Assembly (NCBI RefSeq): GCF_003710915.1
Contig: NZ_RHHR01000008.1
Span: forward strand, 124,001-188,000
DNA length: 64,000 bases
From: Brevibacillus invocatus
GTDB taxonomy: Bacteria > Bacillota > Bacilli > Brevibacillales > Brevibacillaceae
Direction of reading: 5' to 3'
The notes beneath the pieces are model-generated. The model worked only from the letters and a program-made list of their open reading frames with translations. It did not search any database and had not been told where the DNA came from. Shown here one piece after another: positions 1 through 8,668 of the stretch (position 1 is its first letter; each line of letters begins with the position of its first letter). A program made the position numbers and the translations under genes.

Positions 1-832
1 AGGCTTTCTCAACGACGTGAGCCGCTTTTCCTAACGCCAAAGCCACGGAATCGTTATTCAAAATATCCGTTACGACGAAGAGGAACAAATCCAGTCCCTT
101 TTCATCGATGATCGCGGTCAATGCCGCTTCCAGCTCAGCTTGACGATGCATGATATCATTTACATCTACTGCGTTTACTTGGGCGATTTCCACTTTCGCA
201 CTGCCCATTTGGAATTCTTTCGCATCGAGGGAGATCAGCTCTGCAATGGTTTTATCACTCAGGTCAGCACCTGCCTTCAGCATAGCCAGACCGTATGTTT
301 GCAAATCTACGCCTGCGATTGCAGCGAGGTCGTGTGCAGCTGCCACGTCCTGCTCTGTGCAAGTTGGCGATTTCAGCAAGAGGGTGTCCGAGATGATAGC
401 AGAAAGCATCAAGCCTGCGATTTCTTTCGGAATCTCCACGCCATTTTCTTTGTACAGCTTTTTGAGAATCGTGGTGGTGCAGCCAACTGGCTCTACACGC
501 ATATAGAGCGGGTTGCTGGTTTCGAAATTGGCGATGCGGTGATGGTCAATGACTTCCACCACTTGTACCTGCTCAATATCCGAAGCGCTTTGTTGACGCT
601 CGTTATGGTCTACCAGAATGACTTCCTTACCTTCATTCGCTACGGTTTCTACCTGGCGAGGTGCTTCTACCTTGAAGTAGTCCAGCACGAATTGCGTTTC
701 ACCATTCAGTACTCCCAGGCGAACCGGTTCAACGTTTTCACCCAGTTTGGATTTCAGGTCTGCGTAAACCAGTGCAGAGCAGATGGAATCAGTATCAGGA
801 TTTTTATGGCCGAAGATCAGTTTTTTTTCCAC
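1..832 (-). CDS. ppaC: Manganese-dependent inorganic pyrophosphatase (3' end beyond window)
   Basis: Cytoplasmic DHH-family pyrophosphatase that splits pyrophosphate into two phosphates. The start is GTG at 832, eight bases after an AAGGAG site at 841-846. The metal-binding motifs are all visible in order: GHKNPDTDS at residues 8-16, VDHNE at 74-78 and the DHH triad in [11 protein letters not shown] near residue 96. About 277 codons lie in the window and the family is usually a little over 300 residues, so the C-terminus is cut by the left edge. It appears to be a single gene; MerR gene 911-1681 lies upstream on the same strand. Confidence 0.95.
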   Translation of the reverse strand, partial: MEKKLIFGHKNPDTDSICSALVYADLKSKLGENVEPVRLGVLNGETQFVLDYFKVEAPRQVETVANEGKEVILVDHNERQQSASDIEQVQVVEVIDHHRIANFETSNPLYMRVEPVGCTTTILKKLYKENGVEIPKEIAGLMLSAIISDTLLLKSPTCTEQDVAAAHDLAAIAGVDLQTYGLAMLKAGADLSDKTIAELISLDAKEFQMGSAKVEIAQVNAVDVNDIMHRQAELEAALTAIIDEKGLDLFLFVVTDILNNDSVALALGKAAHVVEKA

Positions 833-910
833 GTCACATACTCCTTAATCTTGTTTTGGCGAGAAGATTATACCATAGTTTAGAGGATATTCGCACGTAT
901 CATTATAGGT

Positions 911-1681
911 TCATCTCGAAGGATTGGAAAGCCTTGCCTGTCGGTAATGCACGACTGCCGATTGTACAAACGCGATGATTTCGGGATCGATCGGATATTG
1001 AAAAGCAAGCTCGGGTGCTTCCTTCTGAATACGCCACGCCTTTTTTTGCAATTCTTCTCTTCCGGCAAAAATCTGATCCGACGCCTCCGCGATCCTCCGT
1101 GCCCAGCTTTGTGCCTTTTCCGATAAGGGATCGCGTTCCCCATCCTTTTTGATTTCGGAAAAAACCTCAATAAACACATTGGTTCGTGGGTCATCTGACT
1201 GCATGAGCGGAAGCTGTGTCCGTAGAAACTCCAGCTCATCCGGTGTGAACAGATGGTGTTGCACATGTACCTTGGAGTCTGGCTTTTCCTCATAAAGGAG
1301 GTAGAGATACCGGAATAAATTCTCCCAGTCCATTTTTCCCTCGAGCTTGATCGATCGTTGCACCACAAGGACGATTTCCTGCATGAGCTTGTATTTTTTC
1401 AATTGCTTTTCAATCTCTGTCAGCTGCTGTTGCAATAAATCCTCCCAGCCGAGAGCAGCTTCCTCAAAGATTAATTTTACTTGCTTCAGACTTAAGCCAA
1501 GCGATTTGAGCAAGCGAATCTTGTACAATTTTTCAACATCTTCATCGGTATACACACGATGTCCGCCATCCGAGACAAAAGACGGCGTCAAGAGGCCAAT
1601 CTGATCGTAGAATCGGAGCGTTCGTTTGGTTGCACTGAGTTTTTTGGCGATTTCACTGGTGGAGTAGGTATTTTGAGTCAA
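911..1681 (-). CDS. MerR-family transcriptional regulator with TipAS-like C-terminal domain
   Basis: A 256-residue DNA-binding regulator. Residues 5-75 form a MerR winged helix-turn-helix (TSEIAKKLSATKRTLRFYDQ, then GGHRVYTDEDVEKL and a dimerisation helix at about 75-110). The C-terminal 130 residues are helical and acidic and resemble the TipAS ligand domain of TipAL/Mta-type regulators, so it probably senses a drug or peptide; the ligand is not evident. The start is TTG at 1681, supported by AAGGGAG at 1691-1697. The hairpin at 1735-1766 and the broken SDR gene lie upstream, so it should have its own promoter. Confidence 0.85.
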   Translation of the reverse strand: MTQNTYSTSEIAKKLSATKRTLRFYDQIGLLTPSFVSDGGHRVYTDEDVEKLYKIRLLKSLGLSLKQVKLIFEEAALGWEDLLQQQLTEIEKQLKKYKLMQEIVLVVQRSIKLEGKMDWENLFRYLYLLYEEKPDSKVHVQHHLFTPDELEFLRTQLPLMQSDDPRTNVFIEVFSEIKKDGERDPLSEKAQSWARRIAEASDQIFAGREELQKKAWRIQKEAPELAFQYPIDPEIIAFVQSAVVHYRQARLSNPSR

Positions 1682-1734
1682 GCTGGATCACTCCCTTACC
1701 GCTCATTGTAACGAATGAGAACGATGGTATGCAA

Positions 1735-1772
1735 AAAAGCTGTCAGCCTCTTGGCCAACAGCTTTTGGCAAA
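1735..1772 (-). terminator. Intrinsic terminator of the SDR pseudogene
   Basis: Inverted repeat AAAAGCTGT / ACAGCTTTT at 1735-1743 and 1758-1766. On the minus strand it is followed directly by a T-run, just past the SDR stop codon at 1781. Confidence 0.75.
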
Positions 1773-1780
1773 ACACTCCT

Positions 1781-2362
1781 TTATCGAACCATGACTCCTC
1801 CGCCATCCACCATGATGGTCTGTCCCGTGATGTAATCAGAATCCTTGGAAGCCAGGAATACGGCTGTCCGACCAATGTCCATTTCGCAATCGCCAATTCG
1901 CTTGATCGGCAGTTTGGCGAGGGAAGCCTCGTAGGCCTGTGGCTCAGCCTGCGACCATGCAATCATTCCTGGAGAGTTGGCGAACGGGCAGATCAGATTG
2001 ACGTTGATGCCCACGAACCGCTTCTTTTGCCGCTGCATAGGCTGCTTGACCGTATTGCCCGTCGATAGCAGCACCGGGAACACTCCTTGCATGAAGAAGA
2101 ACGTGGACAACGTACCGGTCGAATACGCAAGGTGCAAGTCATCTGCAGTCATGTGCTCAAACGTCTTCACGCGTGAAGCTTGGGCGTTGTTGACCATGAT
2201 GTCTACAGTTCCCCACTTCTCAACCACGGTATCGAGCGTCTGTTTCACCTGCTCCTGATCCAATACGTTGCAGGAAATGGCCATCGCTAGCGCTACGCCT
2301 CGTCCAACACCACGACCTGCTCCAGTGACAATAACAATCTTGCCTTCTAGTCGTTTACTCAT
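1781..2362 (-). pseudogene. Broken short-chain dehydrogenase/reductase (SDR)
   Basis: The N-terminal Rossmann motif GKIVIVTGAGRGVGRGVA, the central VDIMVNNAQ and the C-terminal YITGQTIMVDGGG are those of a classical SDR, but only about 193 codons remain against the usual 250. The sequence jumps from GVALAMA straight to the ISCNVLD region, losing the cofactor-specificity strand. The catalytic stretch is out of frame: the +1 frame at 2012-2060 reads GQYGQAAYAAAKEAVRG, which contains the YxxxK motif, while the open frame reads nonsense there and then resumes with INVNLICPF. The catalytic Ser segment is missing. Deletions plus compensating frameshifts make an active enzyme very unlikely. The native ATG at 2362 with AAAGGA at 2371-2376 is intact. 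Confidence 0.85.
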
Positions 2363-2488
2363 ATCTATCATCCTTTCGCGCTCTATCTGCAAGGTAATGT
2401 TCCATATAGATTGGTTGTACCAAGCTGTTCGTCACATCCTCATTGTAAAAGGTGACGTAACGTCACGTGCAAGAGGGTTTTTACATTT

Positions 2489-2598
2489 GAAAACTTGGCT
2501 ACGCCAAGCTTTTGGCGGAGCCTTAGTTGCACTTATACTATCTTCCGCTAATCTTTTTAGCGCTTTAGCGCACTTAAACTTTCCGATAGTACAAAAAA
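2489..2598. repeat. 110-bp interspersed repeat, copy 1
   Basis: Identical over 110 bases to 34211-34320. It contains a perfect short hairpin CTTGGC-TAC-GCCAAG at its left end, GCGC-TTTA-GCGC near the right, and an outer pair ACTATC / GATAGT. Read on the minus strand it holds two related half-units (GGAAAGTTTAAGTGC and GGAAGATAGTATAAGTGC). It starts exactly at the U-tract of the minus-strand terminator of the CNNM gene. No open frame in it looks coding. Confidence 0.85.
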
Positions 2599-2619
2599 AG
2601 GATGGGAAAAGTCCCATCC
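2593..2619 (-). terminator. Intrinsic terminator of the CNNM/CorC gene
   Basis: Perfect stem GGATGGGA / TCCCATCC at 2600-2607 and 2612-2619 with a T-run on the minus strand. The T-run is the end of repeat copy 1. Confidence 0.85.
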
Positions 2620-2628
2620 TCTTCGTTA

Positions 2629-3942
2629 CTAGTGTTCTCCTACTTCAGCAGGGACACTAGCTTTTTTTATGATCTCGATTTTTCGCACACGATGCTTATC
2701 CTTTTTCAATACGGTAAACACCATGTCCTGGTGCTGCCACTGACTGCCTTCCTTCAACGCAGGGTTTTGATTGTACAGCCACCCACCAATGGTATCCAAT
2801 TCATCTTCCTCGATGGATGCGCCCAGCAGGTCATTCACATCGGAGAGCAGCACTTTTCCATCCACAATCAGATGTTCATTTGGCTGCAACACTTCAATCT
2901 CCGCTTTTTCCTCACTGTCAAACTCGTCTCGGATCTCCCCTACGATTTCTTCAAGAATATCCTCGATGGTCACCATACCTGAGGTACCGCCGTATTCGTC
3001 GACCAAAATCGCAATATGTGTCCCTCTTTTTTGCATGGTCTTGAGCAAATCCTTCACGGGTGTTGCTTCCGAGACGGTGAGCACAGGACGAATCAGTTTT
3101 TTCAAATCGAGATTGCCGTCTTCTGCATAGCGCAGGAAGAATTCTTTCGTATTGATAACCCCGACGATCTGGTCCTTGCTCTCTGCAATAACAGGAAAAC
3201 GTGTATATTGTTCTTCCTTGATCGTTTTCATGTTCTCTTCCAAGGAATCCTCACGATACAAGCAGATCATATCCGTACGCGGCACCATAATTTCGCGAGC
3301 AAGCAGCTCGTCGAAGTTAAAGATGTTGCTTACATACCCGTACTCAGATTGATTGATTTTTCCACTTTCGTAGCTTTCAGTCAAAATAATGCGCAGCTCT
3401 TCTTCAGAGTGGCTATCTTCATGCTCTTTTGCTGGTTTCATACCCATCAGCTTGATCAGCTTTGCAGCGGAACCATTGAGCAACCAGATCGCTGGGTAGA
3501 GTACCTTATAGAAGACAATAATCGGCTTGGCAACCCACAGACTGACTGCCTCCGCTTTTTGAATAGCAATGGTTTTCGGCGCCAGTTCCCCGACTACTAC
3601 GTGCAAGAAGGTGACGATCGAGTATGCGATCAAAAACGAGAGAACGGCTACCACCTGTTCCGGCAGGAAAGGCTGCAAGATAGGATACAAAATGGCTTCT
3701 ACGGTCGGCTTACCCAACATACCCAAACCAAGGGCAGTAATCGTGATACCCAATTGACATGCAGACAAGTAGCCATCAAGATTGTTCGTTACCTTTTGTA
3801 CGGCAAGCGCGTTCTTTCTCCCTTCCATGACTAGCTGGTCTACCCGACTTGGGCGAAGCCGGATGATTGCAAATTCCGTCGCTACGAAGAATCCGGTAGC
3901 AAAGATCAGAAGTGCAATCAAGAACAAATTTAGCGTAAGCAA
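2629..3942 (-). CDS. CNNM/CorC-type hemolysin-family membrane protein (DUF21, CBS pair)
   Basis: A 437-residue integral membrane protein of the UPF0053 type, implicated in divalent cation (Mg/Co) export or homeostasis. Residues 1-185 form the DUF21 transmembrane domain (three or four helices, FFVATEFAIIRLR near residue 20). A CBS pair follows at about 215-340 (MVPRTDMICL, then IVGVINTKEF and DEYGGTSGMVTIEDILEEIVG). A CorC_HlyC domain occupies about 350-430. The start is TTG at 3942, eight bases after AAGGGG. It is a single gene with its own terminator. No enzymatic role is implied despite the hemolysin family name. Confidence 0.92.
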   Translation of the reverse strand: MLTLNLFLIALLIFATGFFVATEFAIIRLRPSRVDQLVMEGRKNALAVQKVTNNLDGYLSACQLGITITALGLGMLGKPTVEAILYPILQPFLPEQVVAVLSFLIAYSIVTFLHVVVGELAPKTIAIQKAEAVSLWVAKPIIVFYKVLYPAIWLLNGSAAKLIKLMGMKPAKEHEDSHSEEELRIILTESYESGKINQSEYGYVSNIFNFDELLAREIMVPRTDMICLYREDSLEENMKTIKEEQYTRFPVIAESKDQIVGVINTKEFFLRYAEDGNLDLKKLIRPVLTVSEATPVKDLLKTMQKRGTHIAILVDEYGGTSGMVTIEDILEEIVGEIRDEFDSEEKAEIEVLQPNEHLIVDGKVLLSDVNDLLGASIEEDELDTIGGWLYNQNPALKEGSQWQHQDMVFTVLKKDKHRVRKIEIIKKASVPAEVGEH

Positions 3943-4103
3943 TATCCTATCCCCTTCATATAGCTGATTTCTTATATGTACTTAATTGTAATGGATGCAA
4001 GGGAAACGTATCAAATCTCCCTGAAAAGGGTTCTGGCTGATTTTTACCCGTCTGGGGTGAATTTTTGATATTACGTCTATCGCTCTCCCGCTCAACTCTT
4101 CTT

Positions 4104-4132
4104 TTGACAATTAGCTTGACTAGTCATAATAT
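4104..4132 (+). promoter_or_regulatory. Sigma-A promoter of the DUF1836 gene
   Basis: TTGACA at 4104-4109, a 17-base spacer and TAATAT at 4127-4132, followed 34 bases later by the ATG at 4167 with an AAGGGGG ribosome site. The spacing is ideal and the -35 is perfect. Confidence 0.8.
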
Positions 4133-4166
4133 GAGTTCATAAGAACTTAAAAATAAGGGGGACGTT

Positions 4167-4946
4167 ATGGAAATCCTACAACTAACCCGAAAAGAAATGT
4201 CACAACTGCTACTCTGCTTGAATGGAGCTCGGGAAGACTCCCCTCTCACGATTCTTCGGGAAGCTTGGTCAAGCACGCATCAGCATGCCATTCAAAATGG
4301 ACAAAGCTTTTCAGCCTTTATCACCACTTCTCTTTCTCCGATTTTCGAAAAGCTGATCAAGGCTGATAAAACCGAGCGCGGTCTCTCGCTGCATGATATC
4401 GTAGCACTGGGTAACCAGATTGAGTACACACACTTTTCGGTTACTGCCGTACAAAACTGGGTCAAACGAGATATGAAGGAATGGATTGGTACTCCCCGAA
4501 ACGGGAAAAAGTATTCCATTGAGCAGGCGGCACTGCTGTACATTATAGAGGATCTGAAGGCAACGCTTGATTTCGAATCCATTCGCAAGCTGTTTTCCCT
4601 AATTTTCAACAATCCCGAGGATCATAAAGACGACCTGATCAATCCAATCGATCTGTATGCTGCCTACTCGTCCATTTTTGAGGAGATGGATGCGGACAAC
4701 GATCATATCGTCGATACAGCAGCCGTGCAAAGCACGGGAGGCAGGGCAAAACCAATGATGGATTCCCTTATTCAGATCAAAGCAAGGGACTTTGCGGATA
4801 CACTGACACACCTCAACGCCGATCAGAAGGAAGCTATCATTCATACTATCGTCATCGCTATCCTTTCCATACAATCCGCATTTTTCCAAACGCTGTCCAG
4901 ACGTTCCTTGAATGCTGCACTTTTTTTGAGAAATCTTCATTCCTAA
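4167..4946 (+). CDS. DUF1836 domain-containing protein
   Basis: A 259-residue soluble protein. Residues 75-180 match the DUF1836 pattern seen across Firmicutes: LSLHDIVALGNQIEYTHFS, then VQNWVKRDMKEWIG and the HTH-like stretch KYSIEQAALLYIIEDLKATL. This part resembles a MerR-like DNA-binding fold, so it may be a regulator, but no target or ligand can be seen. The C-terminal third is helical with no signal peptide or membrane segment. It is monocistronic, with a clear sigma-A promoter and terminator. Confidence 0.8.
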   Translation: MEILQLTRKEMSQLLLCLNGAREDSPLTILREAWSSTHQHAIQNGQSFSAFITTSLSPIFEKLIKADKTERGLSLHDIVALGNQIEYTHFSVTAVQNWVKRDMKEWIGTPRNGKKYSIEQAALLYIIEDLKATLDFESIRKLFSLIFNNPEDHKDDLINPIDLYAAYSSIFEEMDADNDHIVDTAAVQSTGGRAKPMMDSLIQIKARDFADTLTHLNADQKEAIIHTIVIAILSIQSAFFQTLSRRSLNAALFLRNLHS

Positions 4947-4956
4947 TCCAACACGC

Positions 4957-4999
4957 AAAAAGGACCTCACCTGCATTTAGCAGATGAAGTCCTTTTTTT
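4957..4999. terminator. Bidirectional terminator between DUF1836 gene and M28 peptidase
   Basis: Stem AAAAAGGAC / GTCCTTTTT with an inner CTGC / GCAG pair. It has a T-run on the plus strand and a matching A-run, so it can end both converging genes. Confidence 0.8.
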
Positions 5000-5014
5000 C
5001 TTTTCAGTCTGGCT

Positions 5015-7288
5015 TTAAGGAAGCATGTAGCTTTTCATAACCAATGTCATCTTGTCGTACTCATATCCCCCAATCATTTCCGCAGGTCGAGAGGCTACCT
5101 GTTCTCCTGTGGGCAGGCCGTAGCTGCCATCCATCAAACGAAGGGAAACGGGAGCCGTAGGAGTAGTGGTTTTTAACCGAAGAGTGACCCGCAGGCCCTC
5201 TACCGGCACCTGGTAGTACCTCACTCGCCAATTCCAGTTACGCTGCTCTGCGTAACGGTAATCAGGGGCGTTGCCATTGATTTGCACTTCCTCCACATCT
5301 GCATCCACTACTTCCAGCATGATGTAGTCTTTGGCACCCCTCCCCGTATTCAACAGGAGCTCAACCGTGCGGTACTCTCCGTCCTTCTCGTCCTGGAGTA
5401 CAGACAATTGAGGGGACGACAATGCTTGATAGTTCGCCTCCTCAACCCAGACCCTCCGCTCTCTTCCTCCATCGATGATGAAATCGTTGAGATTGGTCTC
5501 ATGAGGTTGCTGGAGAATGGTGCTGATCCATGCATCAGGACCTGTTCTACTCACCCAGTACGAGCTGCCTGTATCCGCATTTTCCACAAAAAACAGGTTG
5601 TTCAGTTCCGGCGTATCAGCACTTGGCTGGGTTTGATAATGAAAGCTCCCAAGCAAGACAACAGAAAGTACGACGAGTCCTAACGCAATGAGTCTACTAC
5701 CCTGATTCACAAGAACGAGAAGAGACGGGTACATCCAAAATCCGATCAGGACAAATAACGTAAACAGGACAGGCATGAAGACGAGCGGCAAAAAGTGAAT
5801 CAGAATGAAGAGAAAGGGCAGGAAAAACCAACCTACTAATGCAGCACTGGCTGCATGAAGCAACCATCCCCGCTCCCCCTCACGCTCACTTTCTTTTCCA
5901 AAAACAAACAGAGCATAATGCAAAAGAAAAGGGAACACAAAGAAAAAGCTGGCACCTGGAAGATAGAGCGTCGTGAGCCATAGCAGCAAGAGACTGATCA
6001 GCACCCCTGCTGCGTGCATATGCCGCAAATCGGCCCATCTCTGCAAAATGGGAAACGTACAGGAGATCAAAGCCAGGATCAATAAAAGCATCGCTGCTGC
6101 CATCCATTCGATTCGGTACAACAGCATATCTGTCGTCCAAAACATGGTTACAGCAGACCAGATCGCATACATCATGGCCCATGTCCCTGCCAATCCCCCC
6201 AAGATGAGCAGAATGGCCTTGCCTAAACTTTTCCACTGCAAGCACTGCGCTTTTCGGCGACGAATCAGCGTGTACACAATCACTGCTGTGATGAGCAGAG
6301 CAATGACAATACTCCATGTTTTGGGATAGGAGATCACTTGGTTCAACATCGAGAAATAAATGCGATCCGGTCCTTTGATCTCCAAAAGGTCAGCATGGCC
6401 AAAATGAACGATCGACTCAAAGACATTCTCTCCTTGATGCTGGAGCGAGCGCATATTGACATGTTCTAGATCATCCAGGGCGATATGATACGTATAGCCG
6501 CCTTCGCCGTAAGCAAAATTCAGCCCGATCACACCTTGCTCCCGTGCTATCGTAAAATCTGTATCATTGTTCAAAATTTCGTATGCATTGCTCATGCTGG
6601 AATTCGTTACAGGGTGCGGAAGAGCAAGAGCCATTTGCTGAATGAGCCAGCCATTTTGTTTTCCGGTTTCAAACATCATCGATGGTCCGGATGAACCTTT
6701 TGATTCATAATTCAGAACCATTCCCACGTCCTTTGCCCACGGATGGTCTCTCCAGAACGCACGGGCCCCTAATAAATCCAGCTCTTCCCCATCTGAAAAG
6801 AGAAAGATGACATCATTTTTCAATGGTTCCAGGTAGGTAAGTGCTCGCATCGTCTCCAAGATCGCCGCAACCGCTACTCCATTGTCATTCGCACCAGGGC
6901 TGCCGATTGCCGAATCGTAGTGAGCGGAGACAAGAATGGCCTTGCTGGAGGATGCACCCGGGACTCGTACAACAATATTATGCAAGGTGGCTGAGGTGAC
7001 CAGGTTCCGATTTGCCCCTGTCAATGCATACTCGGCCACCTGAATTTCCGGCTTGTAGCCCCATCGCTCGGCCTCTGAAACAATATATTCCCTGACACGA
7101 TCGTTTTCTGCAGAGCCTGTCGGATGAGGTGCACGGGCAATTTCCTGAAGAATCGCATACGCCCTTTGTGCAGAAAAGCTGTGATCTGCCGCTTGTGAGA
7201 GAGGCACCGGCGGCTGAATTTGCAAAATTGAGACAACAGCGACTCCAATGAAAAAGAACAAGAGTACTGCTTTTTTCAGGTAAGACAT
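5015..7288 (-). CDS. Membrane-anchored M28 family zinc aminopeptidase
   Basis: A 757-residue protein combining an extracytoplasmic M28 peptidase domain with a multi-spanning membrane part, the architecture of the yeast vacuolar Pff1-type proteases. An N-terminal helix (residues 4-24) anchors it. Zinc ligands are recognisable: SAHYDS (His123, Asp125), PGANDNG (Asp135), FSDGEEL (Glu168, Glu169), NYE (Glu195) and the late His in YHIALDDLEH. From about residue 340 to 580 there are eight or so hydrophobic helices, then a 180-residue C-terminal domain probably outside the cell. The start ATG 7288 follows GGGGGC. It probably trims extracellular peptides, which fits the peptide-importing neighbourhood; the substrate is unknown. 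Confidence 0.88.
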   Translation of the reverse strand: MSYLKKAVLLFFFIGVAVVSILQIQPPVPLSQAADHSFSAQRAYAILQEIARAPHPTGSAENDRVREYIVSEAERWGYKPEIQVAEYALTGANRNLVTSATLHNIVVRVPGASSSKAILVSAHYDSAIGSPGANDNGVAVAAILETMRALTYLEPLKNDVIFLFSDGEELDLLGARAFWRDHPWAKDVGMVLNYESKGSSGPSMMFETGKQNGWLIQQMALALPHPVTNSSMSNAYEILNNDTDFTIAREQGVIGLNFAYGEGGYTYHIALDDLEHVNMRSLQHQGENVFESIVHFGHADLLEIKGPDRIYFSMLNQVISYPKTWSIVIALLITAVIVYTLIRRRKAQCLQWKSLGKAILLILGGLAGTWAMMYAIWSAVTMFWTTDMLLYRIEWMAAAMLLLILALISCTFPILQRWADLRHMHAAGVLISLLLLWLTTLYLPGASFFFVFPFLLHYALFVFGKESEREGERGWLLHAASAALVGWFFLPFLFILIHFLPLVFMPVLFTLFVLIGFWMYPSLLVLVNQGSRLIALGLVVLSVVLLGSFHYQTQPSADTPELNNLFFVENADTGSSYWVSRTGPDAWISTILQQPHETNLNDFIIDGGRERRVWVEEANYQALSSPQLSVLQDEKDGEYRTVELLLNTGRGAKDYIMLEVVDADVEEVQINGNAPDYRYAEQRNWNWRVRYYQVPVEGLRVTLRLKTTTPTAPVSLRLMDGSYGLPTGEQVASRPAEMIGGYEYDKMTLVMKSYMLP

Positions 7289-7570
7289 GTGTACGCCCCC
7301 ATTGCACCAGTTCCATGATGTACCTATTTCTATGTAGTAAAATGGCCCCTTCATTGGCATGCTTCAACAAGACTGAAGTGATGAACGCTTAATGATCCCG
7401 CCATTTCGAATGCATGAAGCAGGCTTGTAATGGCAGGGTGGAGCCTTTGTTTTTGCTAAACATTAAAAATCCTTTTATTGCTCAGACTATTTTACCACCT
7501 CCTGGCTTGGGAACCCATCCCTTTTTTCTTCATTCTTTGCAAAATGCATTGGGTATTTTTTACCATTTCA

Positions 7571-7612
7571 AAAAAAGAAGTGTCCCCCAAGTCATTTCCA
7601 ACTGAGGGACAC
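7571..7612 (-). terminator. Terminator of the fmdA-fmdB-amiS unit
   Basis: Stem GTGTCCC / GGGACAC (7580-7586 and 7606-7612, extended by CAAGT/ACT pairs) followed on the minus strand by TTCTTTTTTTG, shortly after the channel gene stop at 7628. Confidence 0.8.
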
Positions 7613-7627
7613 CGTTCAAGCATTCGT

Positions 7628-8239
7628 TTACATAGTTACTTTGTCGGTTACCTGCGACTTTTTCGATGCACCGTACAGATAAACAAAAGCCACGACCGCC
7701 ACCAACGTCACCAACCAGACCCAAACAAGCGAGATTCCTTGCCACACGCCTACCAATGACAAAAATGCAGGAACCGTAGCCGTGATCCAGGATTGAATCA
7801 ACGTAACAAAACCGGTATACCGTCCAATATCTCGCTTCAAACCCAATAAGATAAAGAAGAGCGTCCATAAAAAAGACCACATCAACCAGATGATTCCGAA
7901 TTTGATATCTCCAAAGTACATAAAGTTCACGAGAGAATACCCAATGGCTAAAATCGCCACCCACAAGGAATACCACCCAACCCCAGTCGTGTCCAGCTTG
8001 CAGAGGTTGGTAATTCCGACGTACAAATACGTAAATCCAAAAAGAAAGATGCCGGAAGCACCGAGAATAGCGGCAGTATCACCCTTTGCCTGAAAAATCA
8101 GGTACAGCGGAGTGATGACTTGAAGGACACCTACGAACAGATTAAAGATGCCCGCACTCTTCCCTTCCACTCTCCCCAGCAGCATGATGCTATTCAGAAA
8201 CAATACTCCTCCAACGTACAAGAGACCTACATCTGACAT
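7628..8239 (-). CDS. amiS: AmiS/UreI family amide or urea channel
   Basis: A 203-residue membrane protein with about six or seven hydrophobic helices and the AmiS/UreI signature (GLLYVGGVLFLNSIMLLGRV near the N-terminus, WYSLWVAILAIGYSLVNF and TGFVTLIQSWITATVPAFL later). The family lets short amides or urea cross the membrane. It is the last gene of the unit with formamidase 8669-9850 and the zinc-ribbon protein, which points to uptake of formamide or acetamide. The start ATG 8239 is preceded by AAGGG. UreI-like urea transport is possible, but no urease genes are present here. Confidence 0.9.
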   Translation of the reverse strand: MSDVGLLYVGGVLFLNSIMLLGRVEGKSAGIFNLFVGVLQVITPLYLIFQAKGDTAAILGASGIFLFGFTYLYVGITNLCKLDTTGVGWYSLWVAILAIGYSLVNFMYFGDIKFGIIWLMWSFLWTLFFILLGLKRDIGRYTGFVTLIQSWITATVPAFLSLVGVWQGISLVWVWLVTLVAVVAFVYLYGASKKSQVTDKVTM

Positions 8240-8262
8240 CAGACATCCCTTCCTCTAGACTC

Positions 8263-8574
8263 TCAATGCCCTACCATCCAGGGTCTTTTGGGAGCGTGTT
8301 GATGAGAGTGATTGCTTTTGGCATGGGAGTGACCGCCTTGCTGACAGCTTCCCCCTTCATGCGAATGACTTTCTTTCCTCACGATCTTGGGTTCAACTCC
8401 CCGTTCAATGCGCTGACGCAGTGCTTGAGACGTGAAAATGAGACCAGGTGCAGAATACGCTCGATTGCTCATTTCTTCGCATGCTGGACAAATGACTTGC
8501 TCGGTGACCTCACTCATGCTCATCCATTGGATGAAAGGACCACACGAATCACATACATATTCATATCTAGGCAT
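8263..8574 (-). CDS. fmdB: FmdB-type zinc-ribbon protein
   Basis: A 103-residue protein starting MPRYEYVCDSCG. Two CxxC pairs (CDSC and CPAC) form the FmdB/CxxC-CxxC zinc ribbon in residues 1-45. The C-terminal 35 residues are rich in His (HSHEGGSCQQGGHSH, HSHQH), which could bind metal. In amide-use operons FmdB has been proposed as a regulator. ATG 8574 follows AAGGAG closely; longer in-frame starts upstream lack a ribosome site. It sits between fmdA and amiS. Confidence 0.85.
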   Translation of the reverse strand: MPRYEYVCDSCGPFIQWMSMSEVTEQVICPACEEMSNRAYSAPGLIFTSQALRQRIERGVEPKIVRKESHSHEGGSCQQGGHSHAKSNHSHQHAPKRPWMVGH

Positions 8575-8622
8575 CGTTTTCTCTCCTTTTGCCAGGTTCA
8601 CTGTCAGGTATAGAAGATGGGG

Positions 8623-8655
8623 AAAAAAGAGCAGGGCGAACATCGTGCCCCGCTC
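8623..8655 (-). terminator. Intraoperonic terminator or attenuator behind fmdA
   Basis: Stem AGAGC(G)GGGC / GCCC(T)GCTCT followed by a T-run on the minus strand, between the fmdA stop (8669) and fmdB (8574). It could give fmdA higher expression than fmdB and amiS by partial readthrough. Confidence 0.7.
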
Positions 8656-8668
8656 TGTCTTTCCGCTG

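Noticed and set aside
140-883. Plus-strand open frame opposite the pyrophosphatase gene
   Set aside because: It is antisense to conserved metal motifs of ppaC and encodes Cys/Phe/His-rich sequence with no family resemblance or ribosome site.
2432-2617. Short minus-strand frame through the 110-bp repeat and terminator
   Set aside because: It crosses an intrinsic terminator and a noncoding repeat. The other repeat copy does not lie in a similar coding context.
3016-3834. 272-codon plus-strand frame opposite the CNNM gene
   Set aside because: Antisense to DUF21 and CBS domains, no ribosome site.
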